DNA of 64,000 nt, taken from CAWUFC02 sp963921335 (GTDB lineage: Bacteria; Pseudomonadota; Gammaproteobacteria; Pseudomonadales; Halieaceae). The notes below the pieces were generated by a model, which was given only the letters and a program-made list of their open reading frames with translations, was not told the origin of the DNA and made no database searches. Below, one piece after another: positions 8,176 to 16,098 of the stretch (position 1 is the first letter of the stretch; the number at the start of each line of letters is the position of its first letter). The translations under genes and the position numbers were made by a program. The stretch covers positions 868,001-932,000 of the forward strand of contig CAWUFC020000002.1 in assembly GCA_963921335.3 (NCBI GenBank). Reading direction: 5' to 3'.

Positions 8176-9423
8176 TTAACCCTCATTATACCCTTTTGCC
8201 TGGGCATACACCCGCATCGACGGAATGGCCGCCGCCAGAAGCGCTGCCGCCAGTACCAGGAGCATAATGATCAGCCCTTCGGTAGTGAACAGCGTTGGAT
8301 TCAGATAGAGGCCAAAATGAGTAAACAGGGCCTCCTCTACTGCCAGCAAACCCAGGTACAAGCTGAGCATTCCCAGCAGCATGCCGGACAGGCAAATCAG
8401 CACCGCCTCCAGTTCCATGAGCAAAAACAGGTAATACGGCGGCGCCCCAAGCACCCTGAGCAAGTTGATTTCGTGATTTCGCTCTCGCACCGAGGCCAGT
8501 AGTACCGCACCCAAACCGAGCACAGCTGCCACCAATACCAAACCGGATATGAGGCGTAAAACATTTTCGAACATACCCACCATCTGCCACAATTCCGACA
8601 GGGCCACCCCAGGTAAAATGGCCAGTAGTGGTTCACCTGCGTATGTATTCAGCTGACGCTGCACCCGGAAGGTCACCATGCGGGATTTAAGGCCCACAAG
8701 CGCTGCGGTGATGCTCTTGGGGCTCAGGTTGGGCTCCACCGGACGTGCCAGGGCCTGGCCAAAACTGGGTGCCGATGCGCCGGGCTGCGGCCCCGCGTGA
8801 ATGGCTTCAATCCCCTCGAGTTTGACATGCACCGTCTGGTCAACCGGCGTGCCGGTGGGCTCCAGTATGCCTACGACTGTAAAGGGCTTGCCATCGTGCA
8901 AACTAAAACTGGTACTGACGATCCCGTGGGCGAGAATGATCTGCCGCCCCAGCTCGTATTGGAGGGTTTGCGCAACCTGGGCGCCGAGCACGACATCATA
9001 GGTACCGCTGAAAGCCTGGCCCTCGGCAAAGGACAGCTCGCGCTTGTTGCCATAGCTGAAATGCTCGAAATAATCAGTGCTGGTGCCGAGCACCCGATAG
9101 CCTTCGTGAGAGTCCCCCAGCGAAATGGGAATGGCCCAGGCCACATCCTTGTCGTTAGAAATTTTCTGGAACGTGTCCCAGCCGATATTGGCAGTCGGCG
9201 CGCCCACTCTGAACACGGAGTACAGCAACAGGTTCAAACTGCCGGTGCGGGCACCGACGATCAGATCCACACCCGATACGGTGCTGGCAAAACTGTCGCG
9301 GGCCTGTTTGCGAATATGCTCGATACCGAGCAATACAAAAATCGCCACAGCAATAGCCAGCAGCGTCATGATCACCGAACCCTTGCGGTTCATCAGGCTC
9401 TTGAAGGCAATTCTCAGAAACAT
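8176..9423 (-). CDS. ABC transporter permease (FtsX/MacB-type)
   Basis: A 415-residue inner-membrane protein with one N-terminal transmembrane helix (GSVIMTLLAIAVAIFVLLGI), a large periplasmic domain of about 240 residues, and three C-terminal helices: the FtsX/LolC/MacB permease layout. I start at ATG 9423 (MFLRIAFKSLMNRKG), seven bases after the ATPase stop; longer frames run into the ATPase gene. With the ATPase it forms a four-helix type VII ABC system, which acts on periplasmic or lipoprotein substrates and does not form a classical import channel. In the Vibrio Zrg system a related pair is needed for growth in low zinc. Confidence 0.85.
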   Translation of the reverse strand: MFLRIAFKSLMNRKGSVIMTLLAIAVAIFVLLGIEHIRKQARDSFASTVSGVDLIVGARTGSLNLLLYSVFRVGAPTANIGWDTFQKISNDKDVAWAIPISLGDSHEGYRVLGTSTDYFEHFSYGNKRELSFAEGQAFSGTYDVVLGAQVAQTLQYELGRQIILAHGIVSTSFSLHDGKPFTVVGILEPTGTPVDQTVHVKLEGIEAIHAGPQPGASAPSFGQALARPVEPNLSPKSITAALVGLKSRMVTFRVQRQLNTYAGEPLLAILPGVALSELWQMVGMFENVLRLISGLVLVAAVLGLGAVLLASVRERNHEINLLRVLGAPPYYLFLLMELEAVLICLSGMLLGMLSLYLGLLAVEEALFTHFGLYLNPTLFTTEGLIIMLLVLAAALLAAAIPSMRVYAQAKGYNEG

Positions 9424-9430
9424 AAGCGGC

Positions 9431-10105
9431 TTACCGCCCCGTCCGGCTGATGTCACCCAGCCCTTCAACACGCCCGAAGTGGCTCGACAGAGCCAGGTCA
9501 TGGCTCACAAAAAGCAGCGTCATGTTTTCTTCCGCTACCAGCGACATCAATACCGACAGAAAATTGTCGCGGTTCTGCTGGTCCAGAGATGAGGTCGGCT
9601 CATCTGCGATGAGTATTTCAGGGTGGTTAATCAGCGCCCGGGCAATGGCTACGCGCTGCTGCTGCCCCATGCTCAGCCCGGAACAGGGACGCAACCAGTC
9701 ATCCGAAGCAACTTGCAGTGACTCCAGCAGAGATCGCGCGTCTGCCTGTGCGGCTCGACCATGCGGTGTGCTGGAGAAACTACGCGCCAGCTCAATGTTC
9801 TCAATCGCAGACAGGTACGGTATGAGATTAAACCGTTGAAACACATAGCCAATATGGTTGGCTCGAAAACGGTCGCGCTGGCGGCTGCTCATCCGGTCCA
9901 GCCGCTCGCCCAGAATAGAAATTTCACCCTGTCTGCAGGCACTGAGCCCGCTCAGAAGATTGAGGAGCGTTGTTTTTCCGGAACCAGAGGGGCCGTGCAC
10001 AAACAGGTGCTGGCCTGCCTCCACTGACCAGTGGGGTATGTCCAGCACTGTTTTTTCAGGCACTTCAGAATGACTGAACGTCACATCCTTCAGCTCTATC
10101 GTCAT
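9431..10105 (-). CDS. ABC transporter ATP-binding protein (LolD/MacB-type)
   Basis: A 224-residue ATPase with Walker A GPSGSGKTT near residue 40, signature LSMGQQQR, Walker B ILIADEPTSSLD and the switch His in FVSHD. It is the first gene of the leftward operon ATPase-permease-exported protein-zur. The 85-base region upstream is shared with the divergent DUF3299 gene and contains the GATA-N5-TATC site at 10158-10170, so zinc/Zur control is likely. It energises the adjacent FtsX-type permease. Confidence 0.9.
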   Translation of the reverse strand: MTIELKDVTFSHSEVPEKTVLDIPHWSVEAGQHLFVHGPSGSGKTTLLNLLSGLSACRQGEISILGERLDRMSSRQRDRFRANHIGYVFQRFNLIPYLSAIENIELARSFSSTPHGRAAQADARSLLESLQVASDDWLRPCSGLSMGQQQRVAIARALINHPEILIADEPTSSLDQQNRDNFLSVLMSLVAEENMTLLFVSHDLALSSHFGRVEGLGDISRTGR

Positions 10106-10157
10106 GGCTCTTGGTCTACCGGGAAACGCGTGGATGAGTATACTGCTAGCCTGCTAA

Positions 10158-10170
10158 GATACACCATATC
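10158..10170. promoter_or_regulatory. candidate Zur site (GATACACCATATC)
   Basis: Inverted repeat GATA-N5-TATC in the divergent region between the ABC ATPase and DUF3299 genes, 21 bases before the DUF3299 ATG. It matches 12 of 13 bases of the site at 12944-12956 upstream of the DUF2796 gene. Proximity to zur and zinc genes suggests a Zur operator. Confidence 0.55.
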
Positions 10171-10190
10171 ACAAGCGGAAACTGGCGGGC

Positions 10191-10799
10191 ATGAGCAAAG
10201 TGCAGGCATCGAACATTCTCAAAAACTCAGGCATTCACTTCCTTTTTATGGTGCTTTGCCTGCTGCCTGTGAAGGCAGTTGCGGCGGAGTCGCCAGCCGC
10301 CGGAGCGCAGCAGTTCAGCACCATAGAATGGGTTGAGCTGATTCCGCCGCATGTTCTGGAAATACTGATGAACCCCCCTTCCTACATGCAGGACATCCAG
10401 GATGGATCGGAAGAGGATCAAATCAGCAGTCAGATCAAAAACACCATCGCCGCTGCCAGTGATGACGCCTACCAGCAGGCGCTTGTATCCACTGAGGTCA
10501 ACGCCGACATGAACGGCGCCATGGTGAGGCTTCCCGGTTTTATCGTGCCGCTGGAGTTCGATGACAACCAGATCATTACCCAGTTCTTCCTGGTACCCTA
10601 CTTCGGAGCCTGCATACACTCACCTCCCCCGCCGCCGAATCAGATCGTACTGGTGGACTCTCCTGACGGTCTTGCCATGGAGGCATTGTATACGCCGTTC
10701 TGGATATCCGGCGAAATGAAAACCGTTGTCAGCGAGAACGACATGGCCACATCGGCCTACTCAATGACCCTGATGGACTACGAAATCTATACCGAGTAG
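10191..10799 (+). CDS. DUF3299 domain exported protein
   Basis: A 202-residue protein with a signal peptide (hydrophobic GIHFLFMVLCLLPVKAVAA) and a DUF3299 domain: WVELIPP near the mature N-terminus, then VRLPGFIVPLEFDDNQIITQFFLVPYFGACIHSPPPPPNQIV, which is the family's conserved block with the Cys-x-His near a proline run. The biochemical role is not established. In gammaproteobacteria the family is recurrent in zinc-limitation loci. It is divergent from the ABC operon with a candidate Zur site between, and its 3' end overlaps the convergent COG0523 gene by 13 bases. Confidence 0.85.
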   Translation: MSKVQASNILKNSGIHFLFMVLCLLPVKAVAAESPAAGAQQFSTIEWVELIPPHVLEILMNPPSYMQDIQDGSEEDQISSQIKNTIAAASDDAYQQALVSTEVNADMNGAMVRLPGFIVPLEFDDNQIITQFFLVPYFGACIHSPPPPPNQIVLVDSPDGLAMEALYTPFWISGEMKTVVSENDMATSAYSMTLMDYEIYTE

Positions 10800-11827
10800 C
10801 TGGGGGCCTGCTCGGCGAGGCAAGCCAGAAGGCCGTCGATCCAGCCCGATTCAATGTGATCTGAAATGATCTCGATGCGACTCTCCACGCAATCATCGAG
10901 CTCAGTCTCGGTCAGCGCATCGCGGGTCATGTTGTAGCCAAACACACCCTCAGGCGTGATAAAGACCGCTTTCATTCGCTCAACTCTAAGCCCCGTTAAG
11001 AAAGCGCAGAGGCGCTCCCGGGCAAACAGCTTTTGAGGACTGAAGCGCCAGCCAATACTTTCAAAGCCCTCGCCCTGGTTCACAGCAGTCACAAAGCCAC
11101 ATTCCGGCATGGGCAGGTCTTCAGCCAGCAGACTGGTCTTGTCCTGTGCATGATGATGCCCAGACGCCGGTTCGACCAATGCGGCAGTACTGCTCTCCAA
11201 GACAGCCATGTCCAACTGTCCATAATGGGTAAAGATCAGCTCAGTGCCCGATCGACACAGCTCACGGCTAAAGACCTGCAGGTTTTCGCGATCTGCTGGG
11301 CCGTACAGATCTTCCTTGTTGCCGACGATCACATCGGCGATCGCCAGTTGTTGGCGGAAGGTCTCGTGTTCTCTGTAACGGGGATCAGACAGACTTCGCG
11401 CATCAACCAGCGTCAGAGTCTTCTGCACCAAGAGATAATCACGGTTGTGCGGCGCGGCAAGCGTCTGCAGCACCTCAAGCGGGTGCCCCAAACCCGTGGG
11501 TTCAATAAGCAATCGGTGTGGCCGGGCTTTGCTGAGCAACTGACTCAGGGCCATTTGCATTGGCAGAGCCGCCGTACAGCACATGCAGCCACCAGGCACC
11601 TCGCGAATATACACCTCGCCGTCAGCCTCGGCATGGCCCTGCACCAGGCTGCCATCAACGCCGATCTCGCCAAACTCGTTGACCAACACTGCCCAGCGTT
11701 CGCCGCCAGGCTTATGCTTGAGAAGGTTAAGTATCGCTGAGGTTTTACCGGCGCCCAGAAACCCGGTAATGATATTGGTGGGTACAAGCTGAATTGATGG
11801 CCGCCTGTCCTTAATCGGGGCACTCAC
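10787..11827 (-). CDS. COG0523 family GTPase metallochaperone
   Basis: A 346-residue G3E GTPase of the CobW/ZigA/YeiR type. Walker A is GFLGAGKT (residues 22-29), the metal-binding CxCC motif is GGCMCC near residue 75, and NKED gives guanine specificity. A C-terminal CobW_C domain and a His-containing linker (GHHHAQDK) follow. These proteins deliver zinc to client enzymes under limitation. No ATG fits; GTG 11827 gives the usual N-terminus and overlaps the MerC-like gene by 17 bases, so the two are coupled. The operon order is DUF2796, MerC-like, COG0523. Confidence 0.88.
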   Translation of the reverse strand: MSAPIKDRRPSIQLVPTNIITGFLGAGKTSAILNLLKHKPGGERWAVLVNEFGEIGVDGSLVQGHAEADGEVYIREVPGGCMCCTAALPMQMALSQLLSKARPHRLLIEPTGLGHPLEVLQTLAAPHNRDYLLVQKTLTLVDARSLSDPRYREHETFRQQLAIADVIVGNKEDLYGPADRENLQVFSRELCRSGTELIFTHYGQLDMAVLESSTAALVEPASGHHHAQDKTSLLAEDLPMPECGFVTAVNQGEGFESIGWRFSPQKLFARERLCAFLTGLRVERMKAVFITPEGVFGYNMTRDALTETELDDCVESRIEIISDHIESGWIDGLLACLAEQAPSYSV

Positions 11828-12224
11828 AAACTTTAGCCTGCTGACACAGCATGAAGTTTTTGACGTGGCTGACAGCAATCAGACCTGCACCGAACAGTGT
11901 CGCCGCCTTTTCTCCCATAGCTCCGAGCAGGTCGTGACCGAACATGCCGCTTAGTGCCAACACAAGCAATCCGGCCACTCCCAGAAACAAGACGCCCATG
12001 TGCTTGTGCTCCCTGCAACCCATCGTCAAAGCAAACACGCTGACAGGAATCACCACGAGCACAATCCACAGGTGGAAGGCTTCATCCTGAAAACCCATTG
12101 CCAACACAGATGGGGACAACACCAGCAGTAACGGCAGCGCCGTGCAATGCAACGCACACAGCAGCGACAGCCCGATTGCTGCCCTGTCCGCCAGCGGTTG
12201 CAGTTTGATCAGCGTATTGCTCAT
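11811..12224 (-). CDS. MerC-domain membrane protein
   Basis: A 137-residue protein with four predicted transmembrane helices. The first helix has the MerC Cys pair (LLCALHC, Cys23 and Cys27) and the C-terminus ends in CQQAKVCECPD with further cysteines. MerC was described as a mercuric ion uptake protein. There are no other mer genes here, and MerC-like proteins next to DUF2796 and COG0523 are more likely part of zinc handling. The start ATG 12224 lies 15 bases after a GATA/TATC-like site at 12240-12252. Confidence 0.82.
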   Translation of the reverse strand: MSNTLIKLQPLADRAAIGLSLLCALHCTALPLLLVLSPSVLAMGFQDEAFHLWIVLVVIPVSVFALTMGCREHKHMGVLFLGVAGLLVLALSGMFGHDLLGAMGEKAATLFGAGLIAVSHVKNFMLCQQAKVCECPD

Positions 12225-12239
12225 TATTCTGTATTCCTT

Positions 12240-12252
12240 GATATGTCTTATA
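12240..12252 (-). promoter_or_regulatory. degenerate copy of the candidate Zur site
   Basis: Read on the minus strand this is TATAAGACATATC, matching 10 of 13 bases of the site at 12944-12956. It lies in the 54-base gap between the DUF2796 stop and the MerC-like start. It could be an internal operator or chance. Confidence 0.3.
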
Positions 12253-12278
12253 GCTGGCTCGTCTGGGATTCCAGATGC

Positions 12279-12860
12279 TCACTGGTTGAGACGAAGCACC
12301 TGTGCCCCTGTTTTCAGCACCGAGCTCCCCTGGCCGCGATTCGATACCCACATGGCGTTGATACTCTCCAAACCAAAGGGCAGGCGCTCGCCGCCTATGG
12401 TTATGGCCTCAAGCTTGTCTCCGTTCTCGCAGTCATAGCGATAATGGGCCTCTACATCGCTGTGGGTTTCATCGCCCCCATGATGCTCATTTTCATGGTC
12501 GTGGTGCTCGTCATGTTGATGATGAGTTTTTTTGTCCGAAGCGGAAGCCAGCGCAGCCAGATTCACATTGCCCTCGGAAAGCTCGCAGCTCGTTCCGACA
12601 AAGGCAAACAGCGCATCAGGGTCCAACAGCTGCTGCCGGGCCTGCTGCACGGCGACAAGCTGTTCGTCAGTCACCGCCGCGTGTTCAAAGCCGACAATAC
12701 CCATGGCTGGCGAGGTCAGCATCAGCTCCAGAGCATTACCCTCTATTGCGACCATCAACTCAGCGACACCGTGAACATGGGCGCTGTGCTGAGCGCTGGT
12801 CAGGCTGGAGGCCAGGGCCAGGCATAGACTGGCCAGATGTGCACAGAAATGTTTGTTCAC
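12279..12860 (-). CDS. DUF2796 (ZrgA-like) periplasmic zinc-binding protein
   Basis: A 193-residue exported protein. The signal peptide ends near SLTSA; the mature N-terminus has the family motif HSAHVHGVAEL. A His/Asp/Glu-rich stretch (KKTHHQHDEHHDHENEHH and onward) sits mid-protein, resembling metal-binding loops of ZnuA and ZinT. It probably binds zinc in the periplasm. I choose GTG 12860, which places the signal peptide correctly; the frame upstream to 12953 has no signal character. A GATA-N5-TATC site lies 84 bases upstream. In Vibrio the homologue ZrgA is part of the Zur-regulated zrgABCDE zinc system. Confidence 0.85.
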   Translation of the reverse strand: MNKHFCAHLASLCLALASSLTSAQHSAHVHGVAELMVAIEGNALELMLTSPAMGIVGFEHAAVTDEQLVAVQQARQQLLDPDALFAFVGTSCELSEGNVNLAALASASDKKTHHQHDEHHDHENEHHGGDETHSDVEAHYRYDCENGDKLEAITIGGERLPFGLESINAMWVSNRGQGSSVLKTGAQVLRLNQ

Positions 12861-12943
12861 TGTTATAAAACGTCCGTATTGCCCAACGATGGAAGGGCCG
12901 AAATGGTACCGCCACCGACGCAAGATCGACAACAAGCAGCAAT

Positions 12944-12956
12944 GATACAACATATC
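12944..12956. promoter_or_regulatory. candidate Zur site (GATACAACATATC)
   Basis: The core repeat GATA-N5-TATC extends to a 6-bp inverted repeat ATGATA-CAACA-TATCAT at 12942-12958. It is upstream of the DUF2796/MerC/COG0523 operon and nearly identical to the site at 10158-10170. Confidence 0.55.
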
Positions 12957-13032
12957 ATCTGCAAAAGTTAATCAACCGACACCCTGGCCAGAGCACGCCA
13001 CAGCCAGTGGGTAGAAAATTTTGGCGCATAAA

Positions 13033-13056
13033 AAAACCGCCCTTTGGGGCGGTTTT
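13033..13056 (-). terminator. intrinsic terminator of the SDR gene
   Basis: A 10-bp stem (AAAACCGCCC / GGGCGGTTTT, four-base loop) begins 18 bases after the SDR stop and on the minus strand is followed by a T-run. It is nearly symmetric but only leftward transcription has the clear U-tract. Confidence 0.85.
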
Positions 13057-13074
13057 AGTCACAAGCTATGAGCC

Positions 13075-13854
13075 TTACTTAGGCGGCATCCGAATACCGC
13101 CATCCATGCGGATGACTTCGGCATTCATATAAGGGTTGGTGATACATTCCATGACCGTGAAAGCGAGCTCTTCGCCAACACCGAGGCGCTTGGGAAACAG
13201 CACAGAGCGACCCAGATTTTCCTTGAACTGCTCTGCGGCATCGCCCTCCCCGTAGATGGGAGTGTCGATCAGGCCCGGCGCGACCGTATTCACACGAATG
13301 CCCACTGAGCTCAGGTCACGGGCGATGGGCAGCGTCATGCCCACGACACCACCCTTGGAGGCGGAGTAAGAGGCCTGGCCAATCTGGCCATCAAACGCAG
13401 CGCAGGACGCCAGGTTCACAATCGCACCCCGCGCACCATCACTGTCCATCGGCTCGGTCTTGGCCATAGCAGCCGCGGCACGGCTAAGCACGTTGAAGGT
13501 TCCGATCAGGTTTACCTGGATGACAAACTCAAAGCCCTTGAGGTCCATCGGTTCATTGTTGCGATCGATAGTCCGCGCCGGCAGGCCCAGCCCAGCCGAG
13601 TTAACGCAGGCGCGCAACGGCCCGAGTTCACAGGCGGCAGCAACGGCTGCATCGGCATCTTCGGTCTTGGTGACATCACACTTGACGAAAACACCGCCGA
13701 TCTCCTGGGCAACCTGCTGGCCTTTTTCTTCATTGAGGTCGGCAATCACGACCTTGGAACCGGCATCTGCCAGCTGACGCGCAGTCGCCTCGCCGATACC
13801 TGAGGCACCGCCGGTGACAATGGATGAACTTCCTTCGAGATTTACTCTTGGCAT
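13075..13854 (-). CDS. SDR dehydrogenase, 3-hydroxyacyl-CoA dehydrogenase type 2-like
   Basis: A 259-residue short-chain dehydrogenase. It has the NAD-binding TGGASGIGEATA, the acidic D at VVIADL favouring NAD+, NSAGLG, the catalytic Ser in IVNLASCAAF and the YxxxK in ASYSASKGG. The FDGQIGQASYSASKGGV block and IDTPIYG are characteristic of the HSD10/HadH2 group, which oxidises 3-hydroxyacyl-CoAs or hydroxysteroids. The insertion around residues 90-105 is also typical of that group. It is divergent from the enoyl-CoA hydratase gene at 13975, so the two may supply steps of a fatty acid or steroid side-chain beta-oxidation path. Confidence 0.88.
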   Translation of the reverse strand: MPRVNLEGSSSIVTGGASGIGEATARQLADAGSKVVIADLNEEKGQQVAQEIGGVFVKCDVTKTEDADAAVAAACELGPLRACVNSAGLGLPARTIDRNNEPMDLKGFEFVIQVNLIGTFNVLSRAAAAMAKTEPMDSDGARGAIVNLASCAAFDGQIGQASYSASKGGVVGMTLPIARDLSSVGIRVNTVAPGLIDTPIYGEGDAAEQFKENLGRSVLFPKRLGVGEELAFTVMECITNPYMNAEVIRMDGGIRMPPK

Positions 13855-13974
13855 AACAAGATTCCTATTTTATGACTTGGGAAAAACGGCGGTCAGTTTA
13901 TACTCTTTTTCATACGCAGGCGCGCCTTTGTGGCACTTCGGAAATTCCCTCTTCTGACGCATAAGGAAAAAAGC

Positions 13975-14643
13975 TTGAAGGTTACAGTAGACACTCAAGA
14001 CGATATCGCCATCATCCAGTTCGACGATGGCAAGAAGAATGCCATCACCCCACAGGCAGCCGCCGAAATACTGGCCGCACTGGAAGAGGCTGGAAGCAGC
14101 GCAAAGGCAATTGTGATGGCAGGTCGACCGGGCTCGTTCTGTGCGGGCTTTGAGCTGGCCACTATGACCAGTGGAGATCCCGAAGCCATTGGCGCGCTCT
14201 CACTGGCTGGCGCGAAGATCGTGTACAAGCTTTACAGCACCGGCAAACCTGTGGTGGCTGCCTGCACCGGTCATGCGTTCACCATTGGCGCATTATGGTT
14301 ACTGGCCTGCGATACCCGCATTGGAGAAGAAGGTGCCTACAAATTCAGCATGATCGAGACCGCCATGGGCATGGTACTGCCACCCTGGGCAATGGAACCG
14401 CTTAAAGCTCGCGTGAATCCCATGCAGTTTGTGCCGGTTGTGACTCAGGCCATCACTATGGATCCCCAGGGTGCCGTAAACGCCGGTTTTCTCGATCGAC
14501 TGGTTGGCGAGGGCGAAGCGCTGGAAGCCGCTGTAGCACAGGCCAAACAGTTATCGGAACTACCGGCCAAGGCCTACGCCGGCAACAAGCTGGTACCCCG
14601 CCAACAGCAGCTGGATATCATGGCTGCAGACCTTAAGCTGTAA
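13975..14643 (+). CDS. enoyl-CoA hydratase/isomerase family protein
   Basis: A 222-residue crotonase-fold protein. I use TTG 13975, which has AAGGA seven bases upstream; the frame extends further 5' but without a ribosome site. The oxyanion-hole segment GRPGSFCAGFELA and the ACTGHAFTIGALWLLACDTRIG region are recognisable. It is shorter than typical hydratases (about 257) because the C-terminal helices are reduced. The second catalytic region reads FSMIETAMGMVLP; the canonical paired glutamates are not obvious, so the reaction could differ from simple hydration. It is followed by DUF1993 and GST genes on the same strand. Confidence 0.82.
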   Translation: MKVTVDTQDDIAIIQFDDGKKNAITPQAAAEILAALEEAGSSAKAIVMAGRPGSFCAGFELATMTSGDPEAIGALSLAGAKIVYKLYSTGKPVVAACTGHAFTIGALWLLACDTRIGEEGAYKFSMIETAMGMVLPPWAMEPLKARVNPMQFVPVVTQAITMDPQGAVNAGFLDRLVGEGEALEAAVAQAKQLSELPAKAYAGNKLVPRQQQLDIMAADLKL

Positions 14644-14670
14644 ACACTGAACTTTAAAGGAGACGTCAAC

Positions 14671-15192
14671 ATGTCTGTTTCACTGTATGACCTTAGCGTG
14701 GCTAGCCATCTGCAAACCCTCGGCGGCGTGGCCAATGTTCTGGCCAAGGGCGAGGAGCACGCCGCTGCTGGCCACATGAACCTTGAAGAATTGGTGGCCT
14801 ACCGTATGCGAGAGGACATGGCCCCATTCACTTTTCAGGTGATATCCGTCTGGCACCACTCCCTGAATGCCATCAAGGGCCTGAAAGAAGGCGTATTCTC
14901 GCCACCACCGTCACTGGGAGAGCTCGACTACCAAGGTTTGAAAGGACTGGTGGCAGAGGCCATTGCAGGCCTTGAAGAAGAGAGCCGCGAGGAGATCGAT
15001 GCCCTGGTGGACAAGCCTATGTTGTTCAAGATGAGCAGTTCAGAGATTCCGTTTACCACCACCAACTTCATGACCTCTTTCTCATTGCCCAATTTTTACT
15101 TTCACGCCACCACTACCTATGCGGTACTGCGCATGCACGGGGTACCCCTGGGAAAAATGGATTATCTGGGGCAGCTGCGTATTGGACAGTAA
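14671..15192 (+). CDS. DUF1993 domain protein
   Basis: A 173-residue soluble protein starting at ATG 14671 after a good AAAGGAGA site. It matches the DUF1993 pattern: SLYDLSVASHLQTLGGVANVLAKGEEHA at the N-terminus, LVAYRMREDMAPFTFQV, and a C-terminal FSLPNFYFHATTTYAVLRMHG. The family has a DinB-like helical-bundle fold; its function is unknown. It sits 27 bases after the hydratase and 15 before the GST gene, so the three are probably co-transcribed. Confidence 0.85.
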   Translation: MSVSLYDLSVASHLQTLGGVANVLAKGEEHAAAGHMNLEELVAYRMREDMAPFTFQVISVWHHSLNAIKGLKEGVFSPPPSLGELDYQGLKGLVAEAIAGLEEESREEIDALVDKPMLFKMSSSEIPFTTTNFMTSFSLPNFYFHATTTYAVLRMHGVPLGKMDYLGQLRIGQ

Positions 15193-15207
15193 GCGGAGGC
15201 GCTGAGC

Positions 15208-16098
15208 ATGAGTATGGAACTCTGGACCTCTGCCACACCCAACGGTTGGAAGGTCACCATCATGGTGGAGGAACTGCGAGAGGCTGGCATTGAATTGCCC
15301 GAATTCAAGGTAGTTACAGTGGACCTGTTCAAGCGTGAGCAGTTCTCCGAGGCCTTCACTGCCATCAGCCCCAACCAGAAGATTCCTGCACTAAAAGATG
15401 GTGAGCTTACCCTGATGGAAAGTTGTGCCATTCTGCAATACCTCGGTGAAAAGTACCCCTCTCCCCTCCTGCCCTCCGATGAATCACGCTGGCAAGTACT
15501 ACAGTGGTTGTTCTGGCAGGCCGCCGGGGTCGGCCCAACCTTCGGTAACAAACTGGCCTATACCCGGTATATGGATGATGTGCCCGAGGCTCAAAAAAGC
15601 CACCCACTGGAGCGCTTTAATAACGAGGCGCAGCGTCTGCTGCGGGTGCTGAATCGTCAACTCGAAGGACAGGACTATATCTGCGGGAGCCATCTTACAA
15701 TTGCGGATATCGCCTGCTACCCCTGGATACGCGGCTGGAAGTGGAGCAAGGTGGATATCACCTCCCATGACAACGTCGTCGCCTGGGTGGATCGAGTGCG
15801 CGCAAGGCCCGCCGTAGAGCGAGGGCTCGCCTACGGCATGGCCTGCGACGAAATCGACTCCTGGAGCGAAGAGACCCGTAAGCGCTATGCCAAAGGTGGC
15901 GGCTCAATCGCCTCTAACGCGAGCATCGCCGCGGACGAGCAGAATTCCTTTTCTCGGCTAAAAATATCAGCTGAACAGAAAATCGTCTGCGTCCAGAGAG
16001 CTCGCCGTGCGCCAGACCACGAACAGTTCATCATCTCCAAAATCGATGACGACACCCCGGTCCTGATCGACAAGGGTCAGTTCCCCAAAACCGCTTAG
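15208..16098 (+). CDS. glutathione S-transferase with unusual C-terminal extension
   Basis: A 296-residue protein whose first 235 or so residues are a normal GST: thioredoxin-like N-domain with TPNGWKVTIMVEEL, the cis-Pro in QKIPALKDGELTLMESCAILQYL, and the helical domain with LTIADIACYPWI. It resembles YghU/YfcG-type enzymes. From about residue 238 (after KGGGSIASN) the frame continues for some 60 residues that are antisense to the 3' end of the giant secreted protein gene, overlapping it by 132 bases. That tail looks like read-out over an accidental open frame, so the original stop may have been lost by a rearrangement here. Catalysis should not depend on the tail. Confidence 0.82.
   Translation: MSMELWTSATPNGWKVTIMVEELREAGIELPEFKVVTVDLFKREQFSEAFTAISPNQKIPALKDGELTLMESCAILQYLGEKYPSPLLPSDESRWQVLQWLFWQAAGVGPTFGNKLAYTRYMDDVPEAQKSHPLERFNNEAQRLLRVLNRQLEGQDYICGSHLTIADIACYPWIRGWKWSKVDITSHDNVVAWVDRVRARPAVERGLAYGMACDEIDSWSEETRKRYAKGGGSIASNASIAADEQNSFSRLKISAEQKIVCVQRARRAPDHEQFIISKIDDDTPVLIDKGQFPKTA

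Noticed and set aside
11811..12224. Mercury resistance operon
   Set aside because: Only a MerC-like protein is present; no MerR, MerT, MerP or MerA, and the neighbours are zinc genes.
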